Positions 35,702 to 46,865 of a stretch of DNA of 64,000 bases are shown here, piece by piece. Positions within the stretch are counted from its first letter, which is position 1; every line of letters starts with the position of its first letter. Position numbers and translations under genes: made by a program. The stretch comes from Pestalotiopsis fici W106-1. Taxonomy: Eukaryota > Ascomycota > Sordariomycetes > Amphisphaeriales > Sporocadaceae. The stretch lies in contig NW_006917100.1 of the NCBI RefSeq assembly GCF_000516985.1, forward strand, positions 857,490 through 921,489. The letters are read 5' to 3'. Below the pieces are notes generated by a model. It did not search any database and was not told the DNA's origin. It saw only the letters and a program-made list of their open reading frames with translations.

Positions 35702-36329
35702 TGTTGCACGGATGTTAATACAGCATCGTATAGTGCATAAAATTAGCTTTATAACGCATATTATATCGTTATAACAGCTATAAAACCCATCGAGATATCG
35801 TTAAATAACGATATATGGGAAATCAGTGGAACTTACCCTGTACTAACTTACAGTCAGTACAGCACCATTTACAGCCACTGTTCACAGTGCTGTACAGTCA
35901 ACAAGTCATTACAGTTGACTGTTGTGGCCACTATGGCCACTGGAACCCACTGGAATCCAGTGGAACGTTCCACTGGATCCAGCCCCACTAAGTGTGGCCA
36001 GTGCACCTGGCCACAATGGCCCTGGGTTACAGGGTAACCCACACCATAGAAATCCATAGATTTCGATGGTTTCTTCGATTATAAATCAACCTTATTACTA
36101 ATTAACTTAATTATAAATCCAGTTTATTAGTAATATATTCCAAAATATTCTTATTAGTTAATTTTATGGGTATAAAAGGTAGTTATTCCTTTGTAGTTAG
36201 TTATTCTTTCTTTAAGCTTCAATAAATCAGTTATACAGCCCTATAACTACTCCTACGGCCTAATTCTACGAATCATATAAACGCTTCCCTGTGCCTAAAT
36301 TTATAATCTACCAATCATACCTTAGAACA
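35702..36329 (+). repeat. 5' LTR
   Basis: It starts TGTTGCACGG and ends TTAGAACA, with canonical TG...CA ends. A TATA-like TATAAAAGG is at 36171 and an AATAAA polyadenylation signal at 36221, so U3, R and U5 can be placed. It pairs with 41127-41754 at equal length, with about 23 differences by hand count, all transitions. Confidence 0.94.
36171..36179 (+). promoter_or_regulatory. TATA box in 5' LTR
   Basis: TATAAAAGG is conserved unchanged in the 3' LTR (41596-41604). It lies 50 bp before an AATAAA signal, as expected for a U3 promoter near the U3/R boundary. Confidence 0.55.
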
Positions 36330-36344
36330 GGTTATGAGCCCGGT
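36330..36344 (+). other. primer-binding site complementary to initiator tRNA-Met anticodon arm
   Basis: GGTTATGAGCCCGGT begins at the base after the 5' LTR. Its complement contains GGGCTCATAACC, the anticodon stem-loop of eukaryotic initiator tRNA-Met with CAT anticodon. Drosophila copia and yeast Ty5 use a half-tRNA primed from this region rather than the tRNA 3' end. The same mode is inferred here. Confidence 0.7.
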
Positions 36345-36806
36345 CCGGTATAATATCGATTATATTAGGAACCGGACTTTATATCGAAAATTATAGCCGC
36401 TCTCCCAGACGAGTTAATTCAACGTAGACTCTGGAATTCCGTTATAGTAGCCGATCCTTTATAGGCCTATATATAAGCCTATATAAGCCGTAACTATATC
36501 GAAAACTATAGTTAAGTGGCTAATTATAGTAATTTTACCCGTTACAGCCATATAACGGCTATAAAGTCACTTATAACTAGTCCCCACTATAATAGCCGAT
36601 CTGCTATAGCACCCTATAGCATCTGCTATATCATATTATAGCACCTGGATCCCCTTATACACTTCATCGATAAAATAAAAGAATTAATTTCTTTTATTTT
36701 TATTCTTTTAACGATTCCTTTACCGTTTTTAACGATAATTATACCGTTATAACGGCAAAAATTCGGCAAAATAGATAACTCTATCCGTACTATTGCCGGA
36801 TGCCAG
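36345..36806 (+). other. 5' leader of the copia element
   Basis: AT-rich untranslated leader between the primer site and the presumed gag ATG, with several TATA/CTATAG-rich short repeats. Packaging signals are probably here but none can be identified. Confidence 0.5.
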
Positions 36807-39800
36807 ATGCCGGAGAAACAGAAACTCTCCGGATCCGGAAACTAGAATACGTGGAAATCCACGTTGCAGTTATATCTTAAACTGCTAGGAATCGATCGGT
36901 TTTTTGAAACTACCGATACATATAACGGTATAACCGATATTCAGAAAGCCCAGGCATTGCTTCTGATTCGTCAGAATTTAACAACAAAACCGTTAAATCT
37001 AATATTCGATAAAATAAATCCATATAAAGCCTTATCGACTTTACAATCAGCCTATCAAGGCACCGGACCCGTATTACGTCAGCAATTATATCTCGAATTT
37101 CACACTATAAAATTCGAGAATTATAACTCGTTAAACGAATTTATATCCACTTTTAAGGGATATATTTCAAAGCTTTTAAGCGTTAGGGCTAAAATCGATA
37201 ATATCGATCAAAAAACGATTTTTATTGCAGCCCTCCAGTCAGCTTACCCTATATGGGCTAACCGTCAACGCAGTGCTTTACGGTCCATAAATCCACCTAC
37301 CCTCGAAAGGTTAATTACGGATATTTTGGATGAAAACCGACGGGATCCGGATACGGCTATGGGAAATTCTTATTATACCGATAATAATAAGAAATCCCGG
37401 TTTCCCCGATCCAATCAGAATCAACGGGGAACCCAAAGCGGAAATAAGAAGAATTCGAATAAATCGAATAAATCGAAAAAATCGAATAATTCGAATAATT
37501 CGAATAAGTCGAATAACTCAAATTCGACCACATCCACCACGAACCAGAAATCTAAGAAACGGGGAAACCTACCCCGTAACGAAGATTTAAACGAAGACGA
37601 ATCGTTTCATGCTTTTTCGAATATTTCGAATAATTTGAAAAAGAAGAAATTAACCACCCTCCCCAGGGACTAGTAGTTATACGATACGGGTTCTTCAAAG
37701 CATATATCGAATAATAAGAATTTATTCGATAATTTCACTATAAAATCGGATTTTTCACCGATTATTACAGGTAGTGGAAAAGTATTTCCAAAAGGAATTG
37801 GAAATATTACGCTTTCCTTCGAAATCAACCGGGAAATACGTAAAATAACGTTATTAAACGTGCTTTACGTACCGGAATTTCCGCTAAATATTATATCCGG
37901 CCAACTACATTACCAAAAAGGCGGTATTATAAGCGGGAATAAATTATACGATTCCAAAAACAGGCCTTTTGCCACGTTAAATCAAGAAAAACGTGGATTT
38001 TTCCTGCACCTAGCTAATAAATCAAAGCCTAATATGGCATATTTAGCCATAAATCCACTAAAAGTAGTAGAAAAAGCCCGTGTGATCGGTTCAAGTTACC
38101 CGGAACCGAATTCGGATACGAAATCCAACGAAACCACGGATTTCGAGGAAATCGAATTAATTTCTAATTATTCGAATTTCCTTACAGCTACGGAAAAATG
38201 GCATAAACGACTTAGCCACCCTAGCTACGATATTTTAGCTAAAACAGCTAAAATAACTACGGGGATTCCTAAAAAGGAATTAAAAAAGGAGGATTTAAAC
38301 TGCGAATCCTGTATTTCGGGAAAATTCACCCGAAACCAGCCCCGTACGAATCCGAATAGGGCTAATAAACCGTTATATCGTATTTATATCGATACGGTTT
38401 ATATTACCCCCTCCAGCTACTCCGGTTATAAATATATAACTGGTTTTACGGATAATAAAACCGGATTTCGGGAAATTAAGTTTTCCAAAGAAAAATCCGA
38501 TATATTCGATATCGTAACGAATAAAATCGAATATTACAAAACCCAATTCGGAAAATATCCGAATATTATTCGCATAGATAACGGCAGGGAGTTTTCCCTG
38601 GTTAAATTAAAAAATTATTTAACCGAAAAAGGGATTATTTTCGAACCTACAACTCCTTATACACCAGAACAGAACGGTGTAGCCGAACGTACGAACCGGA
38701 TTATTATCGAAAAAACCAGAACGGTTTTTATCGATTTACAACTCCCGAAAAACCTCTAGGAATTCGTTGCAAAAGCAGTAGTTTATTTAATAAATTTCAC
38801 TGCTACGGCATCCGGTCCACTTACCCCCTACCAGGAATTTTACGATTATTTCTGGCCAGAAAGGGATAATACGCCTAATTTATCCCAAATCCATGCCCTA
38901 GGAACACCGGTTTTAATTTATAAACCGAAAGAAATCCGTAAAAACTCCGATAAATTCGGAGTTACCACCGAAAACAGGAAAATAATTAGATATAACAATA
39001 ATAAAATCTATTACGTATATCTTCCCGATCGACCGTATAAGTCACAAATTATACGGACCTCCCATATTCGATTATTACCTAAAAATCGAAAAAAAGGGGA
39101 AAAATTACCAGATTCGGAATTACCGGATCAGGAAATAACACCGGATAAAAGTTCCACCGACGGTAAATTTATCCAATCACAAGTCCCGGAAACGGTAGAT
39201 CCACAAAATCCACTAAATTTAACTCCCGGAAACGATCGAATTCTTCGATCCATTACGAATAAGTCCATAATCAACGATCGACCGGACTTACCCGGGAACG
39301 AATCCAATATAGATAATAGATCTAGTATAGATTCCGAATCCATGGATATTGATAATACCTCTTCGATTATTCCGAATAAGTCGAATATTAAGGTAATTCT
39401 TCCGAAACTTACGGATTCCGAACGAGATAAATTCGTTAAATACAACGAATTATTCACCGATATCTCGTATTATTCAATTATTAAAAATTCAGGCTATACG
39501 GAACCGAAAACCATAAAACAAGCGCTAAAAAGCCCTAAAAAAAAATAGAACCAGGCTATACACGCTAAATTACGGCAATTAATTCAAAAAAGGACTTTTC
39601 AAGCCATCGATCGAAATAAAGTCCAAAAAGCCGGTAAAATCCCATTATCCGTAAAATGGGTATTTAAAAGGAAAACCGATAAAAACGGTAATATCGATAA
39701 ATACAAGGCTAAACTAGTTATACGTAAATTCGAACAACGATATAGAATCGATTATTTCGAAACGTTCGCTACGGGAACAAAATCCATTACCTAGAGGCTT

Positions 39801-41117
39801 TTATTAGCCCTAGCAGCCTATTACGATTAGGAAATCGAACAAATCGATATAATCGGTGCCTTCCTAAACGGGGAATTATACGAAGAAGTATATATTACCC
39901 CTATAAACGGATTATCCGAATTCTTATCCGAAAACCCGGATTTAAATAATTTCGGATAGAAAATCAACGAAAAAGACTCCCAGGTAATCCAGCTTAAAAA
40001 GGCCTTATATAGTCTTAAACAAAATCCACGCCAATGGCAAATTACGCTAAAAAACAGCCTAAAAAAGCTTGGATTTAATCCACTTATTTCAAACGAATCA
40101 GCTTATTATAATAAAAAATCCAATATCTTTATTATAACTTACGTAGATAATTTCCTGATTTTTGGTCCTGATTTACGTAAAATCAACCAATTAAAACAGG
40201 ATATTTCGAAAAAATTCGAAATAAAAAATCTAAAACCAGTCTCTTATTTTCTCGGTATATAAATTAAAAAAAATCGAAAAAATAAAACAATTCGTATAAA
40301 CCAGGCAACTTACCTTAAAAAATTACTAGAAATTAACGGATTTTCCGATATAAAACCGGCTAATATACCACTTAGCCCTAGATTCCTAAAATCGTTATAT
40401 ACGTCAAAAGATAAAAACAACGAAAAACCGGCTTTAAAGGAATTTATCCACTTATATCAGCATTTATTAGGTGGATTAATATACGCTATAGTCCAAACCA
40501 GGCCCGACCTAGCTTACCCTATAGCATATCTAGCTAGATATATATAAAACCCATCGAAAACCACGATAAAAGGGGTAAAAGGGGTATTTAATTATTTAAA
40601 ATCCCATTACCACCTTGGAATTACCTTTAACGGGAAAATAAAACCCGGATTAATAGGTTATTCCGATGCCGATTTTGCTAATAATTACGAAACCCGTAAA
40701 TCAACGTCCGGTTATTTATTTACTTTAAATAACGGACCGATAAATTGGAAATCGAAACGGCAACCTACGATTTCTTTATCAACCACCGAAGCCGAATTCA
40801 ACGGGCTAGAGCAGGCTACCCGTGAAGCAATATAGTTAAAAAATCTCCTTACAGAAATCGGAATTAATACAAATACCGTATTAATTAAAGGAAATAATAC
40901 AAGGGCCATAAATTTGGCATATAATCCGGAATATCACCAACGTACTAAATATACTGCTATACGGTATTTTTACATACGGCAAAAAGTTAAAAATAAGAAT
41001 ATTCGAATCGAATATATTTCAACCAACGATATACCAGCAGACGGCCTTATAAAGCCACTTCCTAAAAATAAATTTCAGAAATTTATCAAATTGTTAAACT
41101 TAACCGATACTATTTAA
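36807..41117 (+). pseudogene. copia gag-pol polyprotein with eleven in-frame stops
   Basis: One frame runs from the ATG at 36807 to a TAA at 41115-41117 without any frameshift. In order it holds Gag (UBN2-like, then an Asn/Ser/Lys-rich tail), aspartic protease DTGS just after 37674, GAG-pre-integrase with the HHCC zinc finger (38200-38340), integrase with D, D and E (IDT, IDNGREF, PEQNGVAERTN), RT (VKWVFKRKTD, IDIIGAFLNG, SLKQNPRQW) and RNase H (GYSDADFA, STTEAEF). Nine TAG codons (36843, 37671, 37674, 38757, 39546, 39792, 39828, 39957, 40833) fall where Trp is expected or plausible. Two TAA codons (40260, 40545) fall where Gln is expected. The RT catalytic YVDD reads YVDN. No typical CCHC knuckle is visible in Gag. 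Confidence 0.93.
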
Positions 41118-41126
41118 CAAAGGGAG
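41116..41126 (+). other. polypurine tract
   Basis: AACAAAGGGAG directly abuts the 3' LTR, the position needed for plus-strand priming. It overlaps the polyprotein stop codon. Confidence 0.8.
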
Positions 41127-41754
41127 TATTGCACGGATATTAATACAGCATCATATAATGCATAAAATTAGCTTTATAACGCATATTATATCGTTATAAC
41201 AGCTATAAAACCCATCGAGATATCGTTAAATAACGATATATGGGAAATCAGTGGAACTTACCCTGTACTAACTTACAGTCAGTACAGCACCATTTACAGC
41301 CACTATTCACAATGCTGTACAGTCAACAAGTCATTACAGTTAACTGTTGTGGCCACTATGGCCACTGGAACCCACTGGAATCCAGTGGAACGTTCCACTG
41401 GATCCAGCCCCACTAAGTATGGCCAGTGCACCTGGCCACAGTGGCCCTAGGTTACAAGGTAACCCACACCATAGAAATCCATAGATTTCGATGGTTTCTT
41501 CGATTATAAATTAACTTTATTACTAATTAACTTAATTATAAATCCAGTTTATTAGTAATATATTCCAGAATGTTCTTATTGGTTGATTTTATGGGTATAA
41601 AAGGTAGTTATTCCTCCGTAGTTAGTTATTCTTTCTTTAAGCTTCAATAAATCAGTTATACAGCCCTATAACTACTCCTACGGCCTGATTCTACGAATCA
41701 TATGAACGCTTCCCTGTGCCTAAGTTTATGATCTACCAATCATACCTTAGAACA
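41127..41754 (+). repeat. 3' LTR
   Basis: 628 bp. It starts TATTGCACGG (terminal TG mutated to TA) and ends TTAGAACA. It aligns to the 5' LTR without gaps. The TATA box and AATAAA are conserved. Confidence 0.94.
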
Positions 41755-41759
41755 TTATT
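41755..41759. repeat. 5-bp target-site duplication, right
   Basis: TTATT, matching 35697-35701. Confidence 0.85.
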
Positions 41760-44700
41760 AATAAAAAGCTTCCCTTTTATTACGGCATTAACGGATAAAA
41801 ATGGGCTTTGCTATATATACCTTATGGTTTAATATTAATCTAAAGACGAGGAGCTTTAAAATACTCCTCGGCTACGGAATAATTTTATTAATAATTACGG
41901 ATAAGCCGGTGGGGGACGGGCCCGTGGCCCGTGCAGCCAGGCTGGCCAGCACGGACCATTTAGCGTGGACCGTCACACTTTTTATATTAAAAAAGCTATA
42001 TTATATTATATAAACTCGTTTATTACGTCGATTTTCGTAGCAAATATAGCAATTATATTATTTTTTATAGCTTAATCGTAACCTCCCGTATTATAATAAT
42101 ACGTTTTCACGATTATATTTATAAATTAATTTAAATACCTTTATTTTTAAGAATTTATTACTTAATACCTTTTTTTAAAATTGTCGCTCCTTATTAATAT
42201 AAACCCTAATATTTTTTATATTTTAAGTTTATTTTAAAAACCCGTAATATAATTATTATAAATAATAAGAATCGTTACGATATATAGGTTTTAAACGTTA
42301 AATTATGTGATGCATAAATATAAATTATTTACGAAAGTATATAAGACGTCCGTGTATCGGCGGTCCCGGTGTAAACTGGTGATATTGTCTTCCTTTAGCA
42401 TTGGAGGCATAAGGTTGGTATTTTGAGACTAAAAAGCAATTATTTTCTTTTGTCATAACTTTTGGATATTGGAAGCCCGAGGGCCTTCAGCTCGATTAAG
42501 GACCGGAAGATGGTGAGAAGTATAGATTATTGCTTATTTAGAACTAGATTTCATAAAATGAAGTTCTTCCTTTTAGTTTTAATAAAGTTATTACAAAGAC
42601 GAAATCGTATGGGAACGACACGATCACACAAAATATGGATGCTATCATAAGACTGAAAATAGTTGCCTATGCACTTACGAGCGCGTATTGTGACACAAAT
42701 GCAGAATAAAGCCTGTTGATATTGACATTGGAGAAGGCATATCAGGATAATGCAATGGTGATAACTCCGGCAGAAGTGGATTGCTCAGCAAAGATTGTGC
42801 TCATCCACTTGAAAATGGGCCATGTGGATGAGGCGAGAAGCGGTATAAAGACGTTTACCTGCAAGCCAAAACAGCATTAGGATCCCAATGGCTGAGCTGA
42901 AAAGAAAAACGACAATAATTTCAAGGTTATTTATTTACTCGGTCATCCTGCTATCGTATATTTGAACTCTATGTTTTTGGAACTCATGTTTTCGAGTATA
43001 AAGGTCATCGTAGTCGACCTCAACTCTGGTATTGTTAAGTTGTTATGGGTATTGTACCTTGCAGGACAACATCTTTGGATTCCAACTCAATATGTTTTGA
43101 GTTTTTAACGGCTTCGGTGAGCAACTCGAGCGTCGTGCAGCCCCTCAAACTTGCCTTTCTCAAACTACTACGATTCCACCCCAGAGTAGATGTGTGAGGC
43201 GAAGAAAACAATCCTGTTGACAACAGGCAGAGCGACTTAACAGATAGGCCTCGAGCTAATTCGCTGCTTAAAGAGTGAGATTCCCTGTACAGACCACAAG
43301 CTTCACCACTTGTGGATATCAGTTGATGACTATTGTTTCAATAAGCTCCATCGCTCGGTGATGCCAAATTCTGCAATTTGTTGAAAACTATTTCGAGTAA
43401 AGCGACCTTGGACCTTTTAATTCCCACATCAAAGAGATCAGATACGATGTCAAGCCTGCCTTCTTAAGAGATAACCACTAGATGAATCAATGAAGGATAA
43501 CCAAGTATTGTGATATGCGGCTGTGCATAGGTCTTATAAGTAGTATATTTGTGTTATCCTCAGCTCTCCAGGCACAAGGAAACACTCCCAGCATGATGCC
43601 CGCTTTCCAGACCGACTTCGTACCTCAGGTCTGGGATCTACTATGGAGTTCCTTTCATTCCTAATCGGAGATTACTCTGATCGTGGTATATCAAAAGACA
43701 CTCTTCAGACTCTCGTCCGGAAATTCGCAGTCTCTGATACGAGAATTGAGAGATTAATTTGAAGTGGCTACACAGCGTGCTTTCGAGGAATGTAGTGTGA
43801 AGCACACCCGTATTCTCTTGCTTCCTTATGGATCCTTATTGTTGACCACGGCGTTGCTTTCCTATTGGACTTTGAACTGGTCTGATATGGGGGTCAATTG
43901 TGTGATGTATTGATCTATGTTGCGCCCCTCCAGTTTTGACGAGGTGCACGCTGACTTGGGTGGTCCCGGCTAATCCCCGGGAGGCCCCATACATCTATCT
44001 GAACACCATGGTGTTGATCAGTTTGTTCAAGCCCACCTATGGGTTCTATGATCCACCGTCTGACAATAAGTGTATAGCGGAGACTTGGATCCTAAGTCCA
44101 AACTAGACTATCCTCGATACTTAAGCGAACCAGTCCCGATACACTAGCCAATATCCCTTAGTATCCAAGCCCTTACAGAAAGCACCACCTTAATCAACAG
44201 CTATTAATACGACAACTAAAACGACAATTAAACCGACAACAAATACGGCAATAGCTCAAAAACTCGGTGTGTGGAAGTTTGGTCTTCCACAGTGCTAAGA
44301 GCCACATAATCGAAATCCGTAGTTCAATCTTGACTGCAAAGTCTCATATGCTCGACACTGCTAATTTGCTCTCGCGGGCACTGGTATGACCTTATAACCT
44401 GGCTTGATAGCGAAACCCAAACATTTCGTCTTCGTGACAGCTCTCTACCATGTCAATTCTTGTTCCTTTCACGGGAATCTGACATCGTTCTCACACATGA
44501 GTTATGCACGGAATGCCCCCATCTAAGGCAGATTACAAATATCGATCAATGCAAAACAGTGCTCCAGCATCGGAATATAGTCCTTAGATTCGCAGTTACA
44601 AAGTCGAATATTCTGTACCGTTCTTCTTTGCTTGGCTTCATCGCAAAGGCACTGTCGACTCAGTAGATCCGGAAAGCCGGAGCTCAGGCTCCACAGATTT

Positions 44701-45241
44701 CCAACTTGCGGGTGTTCACTTTCCCTAAGGTACTGGCCAGGTTAGCTTTTAAAGTGTCAGATCACATGCCGCAATGCAGTGGATAGCTACTATACATACT
44801 AACAAACTGGCAAACAATGTCCTACTATTTGGTAGCGCTACTGGCATTCCTGCATCTCAGTGCGCCAAAGTATCAAGTCCGGCAACACCGACCCATCTGC
44901 TCTCGCTTGCGGAACCCGCTCTAAGCATCCGCCCAGCTTGGACGAATGCTTATAAAATATCACCATCTTTCTTATACATACTGGCCATTTGCATCGATGT
45001 GTTCCATCTAAATCAGACGGACTAGGACAACTTCAAGCTGGTATGAGGCAATATCCGGGACGTGTAGTGGAATACTCTGAATACGAAAAACGCCTTCCGT
45101 CCACGACTTTTTGTACCGGACAAGTGCGTGCTTCCTAATCTATTGCTTGGTTAAGTACCCGCTCCACTTGAGACCTATCCCAATCCAGCTTCAGAACGCC
45201 CTAGAGAGGGGCGAACATGTAACCTTGAAGGTCCACATACA
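41760..45241. other. AT-rich repeat tail then gene-free sequence
   Basis: Up to about 42360 the DNA is AT-rich older repeat with a small GC-rich island near 41910-41975. The rest (42360-45241) has more normal composition but no gene I can support; frames are short and lack signatures. An A/C-rich stretch at 44205-44255 has imperfect repeats of an ACGACAA unit. It may be decayed repeat or former gene space. Confidence 0.45.
42185..42260 (+). repeat. right copy of direct repeat flanking the copia element
   Basis: It matches 35592-35664 in the same orientation, sharing AAGTTTATTTTAAAAACCCG-like sequence apart from transitions and short gaps. With the left copy it brackets the copia element, suggesting insertion within or between older repeat copies. 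Confidence 0.65.
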
Positions 45242-46865
45242 TTAAGCTGCTTCGACCTTCCAGCCACCTGGCATCAGATCTGTGAACACTCGGGTAGGGT
45301 CATATTTGGCCCTGATCTGCTTGAGACGGTCCAAATTGCCTGCTGGATAACTCTCAAATACAGGCTGGCCTTCATCAGCTTCGTTCAAGTAATGGAATGA
45401 GGCAGTCGCATTCATCGACCTCAGCGTTTCCAATATGTTAGTATTGTAGCCTTGGATGAAATTCTCGATGCGCACATCATCACCTTCCTCTTCCCAGGTA
45501 TAGGTCTGTTCGATCCAGAAAGCTGGTCTTTCGTCGAGGCCCTGTAACGATCCGGGCTTCGCATTGGATGCCTTCAAAAATTGGGACGTGATCGGGTTGA
45601 AGGCCATACCAATGGTGGCATTCATACCATCGAAAGAAGTTTTCGCGAGTTCGAAGAAGAGGTCATGCGCCTTCTGCAGTGCCTCTCTGTTGGCCAGAAT
45701 AGGAAGCATGTGGAAACGCTGTCGCTTCCCATGTGACTCTCCTCCCTCCTCGAAAGCTTGAGAGACTGCAGTGCTGTACTGTCCCAGAGGGAATGGGGAT
45801 AGTGCGGTAACGCCATTCTCGGGCTCGAGGTTGCCCCCCAGGAAACCATTCAGGATCGCCGGTACCGTGTCGTTGCCATTGTAAAACAGAGTCGACGAGT
45901 ATACCGGTGCGTCGTTTCCGGAATCGTATCGACAGACTGGAATTATGGCAGCTTTCGGGTCCAGATGGCCGTTCGTAACGAAGTCAAATACTGTATCCAT
46001 GAATTTGTCCCGAATCTCGGTGGAGCCATAGGTTGGCGCTCCAATCATGACAGTCGGAGAAGGGTGGGTTTGGATGTCGAATCTCGTTACTAGGCAGAAT
46101 GAATTGCCTCCTCCTTGTAGAGCCCAGAATAAATCAGCAAATTCATTGTCGACAGTGACTTCGACTACGCGGCCGTCGGCCAGGACGCACTACGGAATGG
46201 TGAGCTACAGATTTCTCCTGGTTGCGAACGAAACGTACCTGATACCCTTTGACATTGCCATTCGTTGATCCAAGGCCGTGTTCATAACTATAGAATGAAA
46301 CGCCGCCGCCCAAAAGAAAGCCCGGCACGCCCACGGGACCGATGCGGGCACCGACAACACCATATCCTGTTCCATCAAGCGCTGTGTATACTTCGGTCCA
46401 GCGAGGTCCTGGTCCAACGGATAGAGTCTTATTGTCAGAAGAGAGGGCCAACGTGTCCAGATTGGTACATGAGATTAGCACTCCTTCCGAACCTATGCCG
46501 TTGGCAGAGGCGATAGGCATATGGCCGCCTCCTCGAATGGCAAACTTGACGCCGCATTCAGCGAGGTTGGTAACCGCGAACGAGAGCTGTTCGGCATTGA
46601 CAGGCGCGAAGATGCAGGCAGGCTTGAGCCATGACCTGGTTGACCAAGTGTCTGTGATCCAAGTCAGTGAGCTGCACAAAGCGGGTTGGGGGATCATGTT
46701 ACCTTCACTCTCCTCATCGTAATTCGCATCGCCGTAGGAATAGGTGATATTAGAGTACATCGATTTGAACTTGTCACAAACAGTCTGCGGTTGATTTCGC
46801 GCCGCAATCGCCGGAATCGATGCCACGGCGCCGCCACTCAATGCTAGTAGCCATGAAAGATGCAT
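45242..46865 (-). CDS. Secreted FAD-linked oxidase, berberine-bridge-enzyme type
   Basis: Three exons on the minus strand: 46865-46703, 46651-46239 and 46189-45242 (507 aa). Introns are 51 and 49 bp. The ATG at 46865 begins a signal peptide (MHLSWLLALSGGAVASIPA). The PCMH-type FAD domain has FAIRGGGHMP, with His98 as the likely covalent FAD attachment site. GPGPRWTEVY and ADLFWALQGGGNSF are also typical. The C-terminus (KYDPTRVFTDLMPGGW) is the BBE motif (PF08031). The position of the second, cysteinyl link in bicovalent enzymes reads GARIGPVGVPG with no Cys, so single attachment is expected. Such enzymes oxidise sugars, alcohols or secondary metabolites with O2. The first intron is a multiple of three and stop-free, so unspliced mRNA would still encode a protein. 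Confidence 0.88.

Larger units (their letters stand above)
35702..41754 (+). mobile_element. complete but RIP-inactivated Ty1/copia LTR retrotransposon
   Basis: A 6053-bp element with two 628-bp LTRs and TTATT target duplications. It has a primer-binding site straight after the 5' LTR, a polypurine tract straight before the 3' LTR, and one long frame in the copia order gag, protease, integrase, reverse transcriptase, RNase H. The integrase-before-RT order defines Ty1/copia rather than gypsy. Composition is very AT-rich. All stops in the frame and every LTR-LTR difference I found are transitions consistent with RIP. No indel was detected in the coding frame, so it was structurally intact when mutated. 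Not mobile in its own right. Confidence 0.95.

Noticed and set aside
44205..44255. Tandem ACGACAA-like units, considered as a CRISPR-like or satellite array
   Set aside because: Units are imperfect, very few and unspaced, and CRISPR arrays are not expected in a fungal nuclear genome.
44460..45025. Short plus-strand frames before the secreted FAD oxidase
   Set aside because: Under 85 codons, no motif, no splicing evidence.
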